Assembly (NCBI GenBank): GCA_037447655.1
Contig: JBBHKE010000180.1
Span: 1-46,226 of the forward strand
DNA: 46,226 nucleotides
Direction of reading: 5' to 3'
Origin: Zygnema cylindricum
Lineage: Eukaryota > Streptophyta > Zygnematophyceae > Zygnematales > Zygnemataceae
The notes under the pieces are model-generated. The model did not search any database, had not been told where the DNA came from, and saw nothing but the letters and a program-made list of their open reading frames with translations. A program made the position numbers and the translations under genes. Shown here one piece after another: positions 22,683 to 34,683 of the stretch; the stretch's first letter is position 1; each line of letters begins with the position of its first letter.

Positions 22683-23468
22683 CTAAACATTTGCCAATTT
22701 CTTCATCTTAGAAGGAGGCCAGGCTCCCTTCTTCCTCAAACGACGTTTCTGCAAAAGGCGTTTACGTCGCGCCAATTTCTTCCTCTCAATCTTTCGGTCA
22801 AGATCGGACTGAAACTGCAACTTTGCCAGTTTATCGGCATCCTCCACAGTCACCTCTTCTGCCACGCCTGGCTCCTGATTGGAGGCGGTTTCAACGGAGG
22901 CAGTCTCTGAGGAAGCTTTAACGATCACATTCCTTTTAACGTCCACATTCCTCTCAGCCAATGAAAGCTTCTCAAGACCTGAGCAAACTAATCCAGTATT
23001 CCAAGAAAACGCTACTTTCGAAAGGTGTTGTGCTCTTAGGTTAATTTTACTACTCTCTGTCAGGCGAGAAAGCAAAAAAAAAAGAATTAGAGACAGAGTC
23101 CGAAGGTGTGAAAAGAAAAAAGAGCATGAACAAAAAAAAGAAAAAAAAACACAAGAGAAAACCTTGTGACATTGACCAGTAAGAAGTGGCCTGTGCTCGG
23201 ACAAGAGTCGTTCCTTTTCCAGAAAAAAACAATCCAAAAGAACCTTCCTAATTATTCCATAGCAAAACAAAATGCACCATAGAGATGCATTAAAAAGCTC
23301 AGAAGAGGCGATATATGAAGCATGGCATCAACCATAGTGAACAAGATGCAAAACAGCGCCAGAAAAAGGAAGGCAAAAGGTGAGAATACCTGCAGTCTTT
23401 ACGCCTTGCGAATTACGCAAGAGAGAAGGGCATGCGGCAGCAAGACGTGGCATCAGTAGAGCCGCCAT
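22683..23468 (-). CDS. PSRP5: Plastid ribosomal protein PSRP5 / cL37 precursor, 2 exons
   Basis: Exon 1 is 23468-23390 and exon 2 is 23056-22683, joined by a 333-bp phase-1 intron (donor CTGCAG|GTATTC, acceptor CTGACAG|AGAG). The product is 150 aa. It begins MAALLMPRLAAACP in a strong start context (TAGCCATGG) and has a Ser/Arg-rich, acid-poor N-terminus, as a chloroplast transit peptide should. After a cleavage-like VIVKASS an acidic stretch follows (EEVTVEDADKLAKLQ), then a strongly basic tail KRRLRKKGAWPPSKMKKL. That KKG-WPPSKMKK end is the signature of PSRP5 of the chloroplast 50S subunit, and the length fits the family. An in-frame upstream Met at 23768 exists, but its extension does not look like a transit peptide. 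Confidence 0.87.
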
Positions 23469-26052
23469 GGCTACGAGAAACAGCTGCGCGGATAGAATGG
23501 AGAAAAACCCTTGGAAGAAAACGCTGTCCAAATCTTTACCACATTCCGGCTGGTCATCAGCAGCCGTACAGAAATCAGGATGACGTAGCCAACCAAAAAG
23601 CGCAGAGCGTGTACGGAGACATGATGCATATTGTACAATAATCCTTTGGTCCGTACCGTTTGTCGTTAGTAGATTATGAAATAAAATATGCGGGCTTGGG
23701 TACGGCTGACTGCAGATACTGTAGTATCCTCGTCCATATTTGCCGTGAATTGAACTCCATGGTGGCAAAATCCACTATTCTAAACAAAAATTTATCCCGA
23801 CTGTATTTGTTTTATTTTATATTCCCCTTTGTAACCAAAGGATTTTTCCATCGCACCTTGTTGCAATAAAGTTTCAACACATTAAGCGAGACACCACTTG
23901 ATTTTAGGGTATGTGTTCACATCCAGTGTTCAAGGCAATGTACAATAATAAGGGGCAACTAATCTACGTGGTTGAATCTACAAACTCAGCGTATGTTTTT
24001 AGAACCTACAACCTTTCAAGTAAGACACACGACATAGTACTACATTTGAACTTTAGAGGACCTAGAGCTCTAGTATCCTATGAATAATTCACTCTTCCTC
24101 ATTGCCCCTCGAAAACGGCGAGCCTTTTCTTCTCCGTTATTATCTTCTTCCATTCTATGCCAAACTTCCTCAAAATTGACTCAATTCTCATATCGTCCAC
24201 CAAAGCTAATCGATTCCCAACCTTGGAAACAACATAAATATAAACACAAACGCCTCGATGCAAACTCCATTGCCTTGATCCCCAACTCTACCCCATCCGA
24301 CGAGTAAGGAAAAAAAACTTCTTGGATATAATACTTCTATTACAAGTACCTCAAAATTATTGAAATAGGTGACTTCTAACTCTCTAATCTGATGCATTTT
24401 CTTTATCTTTTAACTACCTTTATACCTTTAACACGGTCCCCCAAAAGCCAGCATATGCTAAACTCCTTGGGTCCAATTTGTTTTGGCATACTTTACATTG
24501 CTTTAGTATATCTCTAATCTATTTGTCCTCATGGATAAAACTGGGTATACATATATAGCAAACACAAATGCAATCATTCCAATTATACTAACGTGAACCT
24601 GTGAGTACCGTCTATATGAAACGTGTCAAGATGTCCACATGCCCAATTTGGACCTAATGTTTGCCAAAACCCTAATGCCAATCTCGACCATCCGAAACTG
24701 CAAAAGTTACCTCATGTATCTATTTGCAAACCACTTGGAGGATTTAGCTTTCTTACATGAAAAGTAATGCATTTGTTTCATTCTAGCAAATTGATCTTTA
24801 TGTAAATTCACATTTGGTGTTCTTTGTTCAATGTTCATTATTTGTTGAAAATTTCTCTATCAAAAATGTAGTTATTTCATGTAATCCTTTGGGCAAAATA
24901 TCGATTACTTACAATATTTCCACCAATTTTGGCATTTCCAAATTCTACCTGTGAAGCCCAACGATTCAGGAGGTACGGATTATGTTTTAAAATATGTTCT
25001 AAGTTTATATGTACTTTTTTGTCATATACATGTTTTTTAGTATCGACAAATAGTTTACTGAACTGATGTGTGAACTGTGTATATTGTGCTCCAAAATGTC
25101 ATGTCTATTGTTTCACAAATTTGAAAACCAGTATTCTAAAATTTTATTTCTATGCAGTCAAACTTTGCTTTTCAAGGAAGAACAAGTTCACCCCGCGCCA
25201 CAGTAAAAGTTCTTGAGGAATTATGAACAAAGACTCAGAGTGAAATCACTTAAAAAATGTAGATCAAATCAATGCAGAATCGGAATATTTGAAGGTTGGA
25301 AATGTTTCGGAAAAGACGACACATTAAAAATAAAAAAAACGGTACACAAATGCTTCTTAGTTATGGTACATATATTGAATCGACTGGAATTTGACTCGAT
25401 GTCACACCACTATGATTTTAAGAGTTAAATTTAAGCCACTCCGTCAAACTCGACATCAGTTCAACAAATTATAATTAATGTGTTGATTTCAATTTGTTCA
25501 GAAAAGCAAACTTTTACTCCATAGCTGCCACATCATTATATCTAGGGTACAGGCAATCGAAAATATAAATATAAGCCAGCCAAACTCACTGCTCTCAACC
25601 TTTCATGCTTTGCTCGTATCAATTTGCCCACAAAAGTTTACTTTTTTAAAACCGGGCCCTTTCCACTTCTAAATTGAAAAATATGTTCACAAAATTGTAT
25701 ACAAATTGGCTGTACAAAATCAATTCGGTCGTCCTTACAGGCTAAATAATACCCAAATTACTATTCCTAACAGAATGCAATGTAAAGTTCTTGATAAAAA
25801 GAATAATCCAAGCCAATGCCAAGCAGCAGACTGTTTGGTTAAAGACTTTTTTTAACATTTAAGTGGTACATGTGCGTATTCGTCTATAGTTCCATGCCTA
25901 TTGTTAACTCCCCCAAAACTGGCTCCAGGGTTCCATGCACTAAACCTCTTTCTCACTTTCCTTAATTTCAATTCCCGCGAATCAATCAGCAACTATTTTT
26001 TAGCTCTCATTTTCGAAGCTACGCCTGTCTTGCCGGCTTTCCGGAGAAAAAA
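23469..26052. other. Intergenic region between PSRP5 and the carrier gene
   Basis: This is about 2.6 kb, AT-rich, with no gene recognised on either strand. It should contain the PSRP5 promoter (next to 23468) and the distal 3' end of the carrier transcript. Short open frames near 24080-24400 have no family features. Confidence 0.4.
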
Positions 26053-26290
26053 ACACAGTCCATCCAAAATTGAGTATGTGAATGAATGAAATATAAAACC
26101 TGACACCTTTGTGTCGTGTTGTTACCATCTCCTCACGGCTTCAGATGAGCTTCACCTCATTTTTGCTACACAGTCTAATCCAAAATTGGGTATATGAACG
26201 AAAAACCTGAAACCGGACAACAACATTTGTGTTGTGTTTCATCACGTGCCTTCTCCTCACGGCTTCAGATGTGCTTCACCTTATCTTTCG
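26053..26290. repeat. Two-unit tandem duplication (about 115 bp) 3' of the carrier gene
   Basis: The unit beginning ACACAGTC at 26053 is repeated from 26168. Both contain ATCCAAAATTG, AACCTGA, TTTGTGT and CTCCTCACGGCTTCAGATG. The copies differ by substitutions and small indels. The second ends about 13 bp downstream of the carrier's stop codon, so the array is probably in its 3' UTR. Confidence 0.8.
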
Positions 26291-26302
26291 CTTATTAACT
26301 TG

Positions 26303-27584
26303 TTAACTCGTTGATCCCGGGCCCACTCCTAAGAGTCGGGCTGTAAGTTCCCACGCCACAATTGCAGCCGCATTCGCAGGAAAAGCTCGAGCGAGAGTTG
26401 GCCCGAGACCCGCATAAAGGCCTTTCAAACCTGCTGTTTGATAAAGCTGTGCATTCAAAACCACAATAATCGTTCAACGACCAGTGTTAAAATAACTAGT
26501 TAGTTAAGTGCCAGAATCAGCCATGTGGCAAAGCATAATTCAAAGTAGTTGATTCTAAGTTGCCATTAACAATTCACTAATTCTTAGAGCAACGGGGGGT
26601 GTAGTGCAAAGATTATAATTGAAATCTACAATAGCCCCCACAAACACCGTCCTGAAATAAAAAAGCCATTGAGGACCCAATTTTTTGCCGGACAATCGAA
26701 GGCAAGCCTAATGGTAATTCCTACTCCCTCCGACCTTTCCTCGTTACAATTGTCTACACCGTGAATTGTTATAAGTGCTAAGAAATACAAAGAGTGGGAT
26801 TTATCTTTGTATTATTAATTCTACGTTAAAAAAGAATCATTAGCCCTAATTCAATGGTATTTTTAACGCTATTTTGTGCTCAAGAGCCAAAAACGACCGT
26901 CACCAAATTAGTGTTATCAACACTAGTAGCAACTCATGGTGAAGTTATCAGTCACATGAGAAAAAAGATGTAGAGATTGTCAAGTGCTTGACTGAAAACA
27001 ACGCACCACTCGCAACAAATGCAAGGTTCCCGTGTTGGAAGGCAAATCCTTAGCGGTTTGAATTCGCGTCTTTACAACGTCCAAGGGCAATACTGTCAAC
27101 CAAAACTGTCTCCCAAAGGCAATGTCAGCATCGGACCTTTTCTTAACTGGCAGACGACATAATTAAAAGTAGAAAGTGTAAATTCTTAGAGGGTTGAGTC
27201 ATCCATTCCACTTTCTACACCCCGTTAAAAGTATGTCGTCTAGAGATGTCAAAGGCACAAGGTATTATGTGAACCATGACATCTAGATTTTAAACCCCCA
27301 AAGTTTCTTTGGCTGCTCCCAGGTGTTCAATTGATGGGTAAAGTACTCATGATGACTATCCTGACCTTTCCACATTTTTCTACCAATATCTCTATTCTCG
27401 TTGTCCCCTGACATATATGCAGTAACACATCTCTATTAGAAGGATCTTTACATCATGTTGATGATGCACATACGAACACACAACTCACAGATGAAGTACA
27501 TGGACATATGCATACATTTCAAAAAAATCCATGCGCATTTAAATGGGACATCTATGGACATATCATTGACGCTCATATGTACAC

Positions 27585-27616
<32 letters not shown>

Positions 27617-27979
27617 GGGCTAATCCCTTCCATTTGTCTCACTCACCGCAACACCAGCAGAACCTCCACTGACCACTCCAATTCCGGTATCCAATAACGT
27701 CTCTCTTAACCAACCACTGCTTGCCTCATGGGAATTCTGCGACTGAGGCCGTAGTTGTGGGTCGATATTGCTTCCATGAATCATTTGCAGCATATGGAAA
27801 CGAACATTTTCATAAGTGCAGAAATAAATAATGTTCCCTATTGACTCTCGGAGGGCGGTGGCCTTCAAGCCGCGATACAACCCTCTTACCTGAATCAAAA
27901 TCGGAGCAGTGTAGAGCCATTAAACAAATACATATATATACACATATATATACATATATATATATACATATATATATAC

Positions 27980-28010
<31 letters not shown>

Positions 28011-28265
28011 AAATATATATACATTTACATATAAATACATATATATATGTATGTATGTATATATATATAGTAGTGTATGTGATATATGAGTATAGGGGAT
28101 AATAGATATGTATAGATACATGTAATAAGATATATATATATCTATACATATAGATCATATGAGATACACACACAGCATATTATATATATGTATATATTAT
28201 AGAGATATATACATACATACATGATAAGATATAGATACAAATACATACATATATAATATATATAC

Positions 28266-28324
<59 letters not shown>

Positions 28325-31300
28325 TATAAACATATCATACGAAGCCCGGTCTTCTCTGTACATGATTCAGTTCTTACAATAAAGACATTATGTATTCTCG
28401 TTTAAACTAGCATCTTCCAAAGTAATGCATAAAGGAAAAAAAATGCAAGTGAAGAAAAAGGCAAATAGTGCCTTCAAAACATCTCACTAATACATCAAGC
28501 TTTATCTTATGTTTTCAGGAGGGGAAAAGCAGATGATATTTTCCAGTGGACCTCCAATGGAGAAACTGAGTGGTTCATCAGCTTCAATTAAAGTGTAAAC
28601 ACTAAAATTAACTGACACATGGGTGTGATTAGTACCCCTTCTTGCCGTATTGTTCTCCGAATCACGTCCCACGGTCCGCTGTAAAGTTGCCTACCACTAC
28701 CTTCAAATGACGGATTCCCCTTTGCCTGAACCTGTAACCGACACTGTCAACCCAAATTCCCCCAAATTTCCCGACCTTAGATACTTGTTTGCATTCAAAT
28801 CAACAGCTTTCACTTACCTCAACTTCATCTACACTTACACAAATGAGGGACAACAAGACGCACAAACAAAAGACGAGGGGAAAGGGAGAGAGAGAGGAGG
28901 AGGGAGGGAGACATTTAAACAGGTTTTTGTCAGAGCACAATGGTGCGAACAATAAAAAACTGCAGCTTTCGGTTGTGTTGAAGTGACCAATTGGAGTAGG
29001 CATAGCAATGAACTACAGCTCTTCACTGAAATCTGGCTAGTACATCTTTAAATGCAGTACACCGTGTACCACTATTAGTGTTACTATTCCTATCGCCACT
29101 TAAATCAACGTTTACATGTGCATTGGGACCCCAATCGGAACGCAACGATTTTACATTTCCATCGCAACCATCAGATTAATTGTCTGACACGTTTGCATGG
29201 AGAAACTTCATTCAAGGGGTGAAAAAACATTAACATTATCATTAAGAGTGATAGTCGGTGTCGCCTTCACTTCTATATTCCTTAGTGAGACGTAAACAAG
29301 AGCTTGCCATATGTAAGGACACTCAGTTTTCCTTGTATACATGTGCACCTCATGCACTGAGGTCTGCAGTTGACTCGAATCGTGAACTAACAGTTTGGAG
29401 CCATAAGGTTCACGTGCACTTCAGTTGATTGCAGTAGTTAAAACACTGACATTCAGAGACTTGATATAGTCCTGTCATGAATCAGTAATGATTTCCGATA
29501 GCACGGGAACATTCATTACAAAATACACAACTTGTAGAACAATAAAAGGCATCAATTGTATTTGGCTGCAGAGCTAGCTTTCTAATATTTTAACAACCCT
29601 AAAGACACTTTTCGAACGCAACGGAAACCACCTTTCAACATTAGCCCACTAAGTATAGACTTCAGGGCATGAAAAATATCTGTTCTGTACGATTTTGTAT
29701 ACCATTTTTTGTACAATTTCTGTACCATTTCTGATACCATTTCTGATACCATTTCTTTTCTGACATCATTTCTGATACCATCACTTTTCTGATATCATTT
29801 TTGATACCATTTCTGTTCTGCTACCACTTCTTTTCTGTACCATTTTGTGATACGAGTGAAGAATATAACTCACCTTGACCAATTCAGTGGGGCAGAGGAT
29901 AGTGCTTATTCCTGCGCCAGCCGTTCCTGCGGCTATCACGGTTGTGGAAAGCTCCGGTGACCCTCTGCTTCCTCCCTGCAACTTAGCCCAAGTAAGATTT
30001 TGCATTATCCTTACCCTCTAACTAAAAGATTTTCCATTCTCCTTACCATTTCACTAAATAATTTTCCGTTCTACTTACTGTCACTAAAGAGCAAGGGAGA
30101 GAAAAATCGCAAAGAGGAGAGAAGTAAAAATAGAGAAGAGAAGCAAGTGAAAGCAAGGCATCAAAGAGGAGATAGAAAAAATAGACGAAAGAAACAGAAA
30201 TAGAGGAGATAGCAAATATTGAGGAGATAGCAAAAATATAGGAGATAAGCAAAAACGAAGGAAAAGACAAAAATAGAGGTGATAGCAAAGGAGAACATCC
30301 ATCAGAAGCACGATGCGCCTAAACCGAGTTTTAGATTCCAACCAGAAATTCAGATAGACGATTCAAAGACATTAGGAAGAAAGGAGAACAATCACAAGAA
30401 CGTGATTTTAAGACCACTAGAATATAAAACTCTCTCTCACTCTATCTCTCTCTGTCACTCTCTCTCCCTCTCTTTCACACGCGCTCTCTCTGTCTCTCTC
30501 TTCCTCTCATGGGCAAAATCAAGGACACGGGAGGAAAGATAGCAATTTGCAGCCACATGCCATAAAATAAAATGAGAAATCACAAATACCCTGGGAACTG
30601 GAAATGGATTAAGTTGCCTTAAACGGATACAAGTGTACCTATTTGTAACTATACGCAGGAGCACTGTGAACCACCAGTGATATATTTTTATTTTGCTTTC
30701 AACTTGCAGAATCATAAATCATATATCATATGGAGGAAAGTCAAACTGGTGTTGTAATTACATGGCTAAACCTTGTCAAAAGAATTTAGAACATACAAAG
30801 ACAGACTCCATCCGAAGTAGCAGATATAATATTACATCTTTTGAAACCAACCAGAAGCTAGTGTGGAATGAACATAATCTAGGAGAGTGTTACTAACATT
30901 ATTATGTATAGGAACAATTACACCGAGGATAATTTGCTAAGACAACCACATTTATTGTTTTTATTTTCTTAAGGCTAATTCATTTTGCGGTTCACGTCGA
31001 CGTCATTTGGACGGGAACCAGAATTATTAACGCTAAAACAGTCCTCATACTAATTACTTTTGAACGCTAATAGCCATTCATGGAGTACATACTAAGCACT
31101 TCACATGTTACAACGTGAATCGATACCAGAGAAATAAATTATTAGCGTGGGGTTTATATTAGTGTTGTTAGTTTTAATTTAGGTCCAAATGACGTGGCTG
31201 ATACTGAACCGTTTAAAGAATTAGGGTTAAGAAAAAACTATCAGAGTCGTTGATACTATTTTAGGTTCGAGGGGTAAAATTTAGGGGCAGCGATATAGTG

Positions 31301-33757
31301 TCATTGATGCCAATAACGATACACGGTTTACTCTTAAAATTTTATTGTTGGCTCACCGACTATAATGTACGTCCAAAACCAAATCAATGTTGACACAGAT
31401 TCCTTCATTCTATTTCCATTGTGGTTCCGACGAGTTGGAATTTTATTTTTCTCAAACTCTCGATAATGCATCAGAAAACAGGAAAAGATTCACCAGGTAG
31501 AATATGCATTTCCAGAAAAATACTGAATCTCATGTGCAATTAATACAGGGAGAAAATCACCTGTAGTCCAACTTTGACTTGAGTGTAGGCCCCAAAAAGT
31601 AGAGAACTTTCAAGTGCGACACCTACAAAAGATGACGTCGCACCTTTGTACAATCCTTTTACCTGAACCACACCTCAAACTCCTGAATCCTCACTTCAGG
31701 ACAATTCATCAATTCAAGATAATTCACATTCGATTATACCATCAATCAAATACCAAAATTGTTTCATAAATCTGACCAGATTATATTCAATAGTGTATGA
31801 ATAAAATGCCATTAATAAGCAACTTTTAAAGACCCTTACCACCTCTATTTCCTAATTCCGAGCTTGTTTATTAACTCAAACATTAGTGCCAGACAAATAT
31901 CACACAACCTTATAGGATAATAAAATAACCGCTATGTGAAATAGCATCGCTCAATTTAAAGAGTTCTGGAAGATAAACTCGTTCCTGAAAAAGTTGAGGG
32001 AAAGAGAACATGCGTATGGCTTCAAGCAGATAGACACCGACCCTTGGAAGCCCTTTTTCATGACATCAAAGAGCGTAAAATAGTACCCCTTCTGTCCGGA
32101 GTATATGATTGCTGCATTGAAGGGCTCCCCGATATCGTTCAACATGTACTCCTGTATTTTGTGTCTGCAGATGGACCTGCAATAATAATAACAATAACCA
32201 TAATAACTTCAAAAGCCCAATCCTCGACCAGTGATATTGCATGACAAATTCTACTGCTACGGAACCCAAAAAGAGTTGACAGTTTGTGAGACAACCACAA
32301 ATTTTGGAGACACTAGAGCAGTGTTTATATCGTGCTCAGGAATAGTGGATAAAAAATAGAAACAAAGAGCTTAACATTGAAAAATGTTGAATGTTGACAG
32401 GACACTGAGTCGCAGTTCCTTAACCGGCATAGCAAATGCCAGGCTATCCAAACTGAGGTCATTCTAAATAAAGTTGCATTTTTGACACATGTACAGAATT
32501 GAAACAACTGAGAAACACATCAGGAGAAGGCAACTTCCAGGAGTGGATCCCAGCCTGGTAAAATTGGCAAAAATAGGTGCAACTTGTTCCTTACATCCAC
32601 CTAAGAACTGTCAAATTCCAGGGAAGCAAGTCTCAGCCGCTCTCAGCTACTGTCATAAATGTATAATAGTCGCGAAATCAAAACCATTCTTACAATGTTA
32701 CAAATTTTGACTGACTGAAATTCATGAGCATAACTTAGAACCACATGAAGTGGGATAACCAGACAGAACATCGGCCGTCTCAAGCAAAAGGGCAATGCCC
32801 TGAGTAGTGACGAATGAAATGGGAAAACAGCCTAAACCGTCTATACAAATGGGAACATTCAAAAAAAATGAAAAAATCAGTCTCCCATTAATCTGGTGCG
32901 ATATCATGAAGAAACTAAAATGCTAGTGGTGAGGATATCAAGTTCCTTAGGTCTAACCTAACATGATTACACTCACAGGCTAAAACATTCAATTTTGGGC
33001 CGTTAACGGTGACAAAAAAAATGCAAATACAAAGCCAGTAAGCAAGCTTATTTTTACTCCTGATTTTATAGAGTTAACAACCAAGTGTGAATGAATCACC
33101 CGGCTCTGTAAAGAGATCACACTAATGTACGGAACTATCCCTGTCGTCAAAAAGCATTACCATCCGCATCTGTTTGTCAGGCATTTGTGCCTGAAGGTTT
33201 TTATAAGTTAGGCTTAAAAGACTGGGTGATAACTTGAGAATAAAATTATGACCATCAGTAAAGTTTCGCAAACCAGACATGCATGATTTTCCCTCTGAAA
33301 GCCAGCAAGAACAAATGTCATGCCAAAACTAGGTTCCAAACAAATAAAGAAACCACCCCCTCTTTCATTTAAGACAATGCATACCCTTGATAAACCCCTT
33401 AAGTTATACGATGTCTCACTTCCCTCATATGCACAACAATAAGACAAATTTCTGAGGCAGCCAGTTCTTTGAATCATGATACATAAGTATAAATGAGTCA
33501 GTCTTTAAAAATCACAGAATGGTTGCTACTCGTTGATGACCAGAAAAAATACATGGAGGAAAAATGAGCGATTGATCACGTTTGCAGTTGTGTCAATGTA
33601 CATTCTCGTGGACTATCATGTGAGAAAGTCAAGGATATAAACAAAAACATAATGCTCATACCTTAACTGTGTCGAAAGGATGTCCAATCAATACCATTGA
33701 AACCCCTGACACCAATCCTGCAAAATAATCTTTTGCTGCATCACTAGTGGCACTCAT
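26303..33757 (-). CDS. BAC1: Mitochondrial basic amino acid carrier, BAC1-like (SLC25 family), 8 exons
   Basis: Exons: 33757-33662, 32176-32087, 31662-31561, 29975-29874, 28743-28636, 27889-27647, 27105-27007, 26446-26303, giving 327 aa. All seven introns are phase 0 and GT-AG. The three carrier signatures are present: HPFDTVK (26-32), CPTELVK (124-130) and LPLDVVK (253-259). Each is followed by its half-repeat motif: [48 protein letters not shown] in the second repeat and the [20 protein letters not shown] end match plant BAC1, which exchanges arginine and other basic amino acids across the inner mitochondrial membrane. Six membrane helices are expected, and no cleaved presequence is needed. 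The penultimate donor could be 3 bases earlier, which would drop one Val. Other basic or ornithine-type carriers are possible, so the substrate is inferred. Five internal introns hold MITEs or simple repeats. Confidence 0.87.
26754..26945. mobile_element. Family-A MITE in the last intron of the carrier gene
   Basis: The left TIR CTACACCGTGAATTGTTATA at 26754 pairs with the right TIR CACTAGTAGCAACTCATGG at about 26921-26945. The inside contains the reverse of the GGTCGTTTTTGGCTCTTGA block shared with the copy at 16732-16956. Confidence 0.7.
27590..28330. repeat. AT/TATACA microsatellites in and next to the carrier gene's introns
   Basis: Pure (AT)n runs lie at 27590-27616 (just below the exon 6 donor at 27647) and 28267-28321. 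Between 27930 and 28260, ATATATACAT variants dominate. They occupy introns 5 and 6. The Tyr/Ile-rich open frames here are translations of these repeats. Confidence 0.9.
29057..29263. mobile_element. Family-A MITE in intron 4 of the carrier gene
   Basis: The left TIR GTACACCGTGTACCACTATT (29057-29083) faces a diverged right TIR (AAGAGTGATAGTCGGTGTCG, about 29244-29263). CATCAGATTAATTGTCTGAC inside relates it to the 20077-20271 copy. Confidence 0.6.
29690..29852. repeat. Minisatellite of GATACCATTTCT units beside a carrier donor site
   Basis: About a dozen degenerate copies of a 12-16-bp unit (GATACCATTTCT, plus variants with TTTTCTGA) lie 21 bases into intron 4, downstream (minus sense) of the exon 4 donor at 29874. 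On the transcript they read as purine-rich AGAAATGGTATC repeats. Confidence 0.8.
30100..30515. repeat. Purine-rich GAGATAGCAAAAATAGAG repeats and a CT tract in intron 3
   Basis: Degenerate repeats of GAGGAGATAGCAAAAATA fill about 30110-30292. A CTCTCTCACTCTCTCTC tract follows at 30432-30507. Both lie in intron 3 of the minus-strand carrier gene and have no coding content. Confidence 0.75.
30919..31330. mobile_element. One or two diverged family-A copies in intron 3 of the carrier gene
   Basis: Right-type TIRs are clear at about 31063-31088 (AACGCTAATAGCCATTCATG) and 31307-31330 (GATGCCAATAACGATACACG). Their left partners are weak (TACACCGAGGATAATTTGC near 30920; GTTTATATTAGTGTTG near 31150). 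GACGTCATTTGGAC at about 30998 and GGTCCAAATGACGT at about 31182 also form an inverted pair. Boundaries are uncertain. Confidence 0.4.
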
Positions 33758-34683
33758 TTCTTCCCTTCACGTTTTGAACAGCACAGCTTGATTTAACCAA
33801 TACACCAAAATCTATGTAAAACGGGTTTCTGGCTGCTTTTTGAATGTCTTTTCGAATGTCTCTTCAGCTAAACTAGCCTTTTCCTCCATTTCATTGCTTA
33901 CAATGGCGCTGTAAGATAGCAGCCTTTCTCAAATTGACTTTCCGGCCATAAGTGGATTCTTGACGGACATTCAAAAAAACTTTATCTCAGCTTGAATGAA
34001 GCTAAAATACGTTAACATGATGCGAACAGAGTGGAAGTTCGACTTTTAACGTGCTTCCAAAAGGGGCCATTGAGTTTGGTAATCCTGACACAAACATGTC
34101 TAACAATATTCTTTCCTCCGATCTCCGTTTGCCGAGTTCTTAACTCTGACATATCCGTCCTCATACAAGTATTTCAGGAATTTTCTTCTCCACAGGAAGT
34201 CTAAGGATAACACAACAGAGGGAAAGAACAGAGAGATACATTGACAGACGGACATTACTGGACTTTCATAATAACATTCTGCTAAGGAATACTGCAAATA
34301 ACATGGGCGCCGCAGATAATCAAAAGTCAAGAAAAATCGAATAATATCAGCAAAAAGTTGCATCATTTCAAATATATCCAATGGGATAATAACAAAACGC
34401 CAAAAACCTAAAAAAGGACGAAAAAGATATTTTGTGTTTTGCGTCTCTGAAGATATTTTTTACTTTATATCCTTTTCTCAACTTTTCTCAAACCCGTATG
34501 ATCATGTGTTGAAGAATTGGACTAGCAAGAAAGCTTGTACGTAACAAGAAGGAGAAGAACTCTTTGGCTCCTGTTGTTCGTCTCCGCTTGCAAACCTCTT
34601 CAGTACATTACTGTAGGCTTGAATAGAGAGTGATTTTGGAGAAGGAATATTAGAAAGAGGAAAGAATTGCTCTTGAATCAGCT
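33758..34683. promoter_or_regulatory. Divergent promoter region between carrier and RAF1-like genes
   Basis: The two start codons are 926 bp apart and head to head. The region must hold both promoters and 5' leaders. I see no strong TATA box or conserved element that I can assign with confidence. Small open frames here show no family features. Shared regulation is possible but not shown by the sequence. Confidence 0.5.

Noticed and set aside
23469-23768. N-terminal extension of PSRP5 to an upstream in-frame Met
   Set aside because: The extension contains no targeting-like sequence, while the Met at 23468 has a strong context and a typical transit peptide.
27810-28363. Open frames rich in Tyr-Ile repeats
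   Set aside because: They translate AT/TATACA microsatellites in carrier introns and have no independent support.
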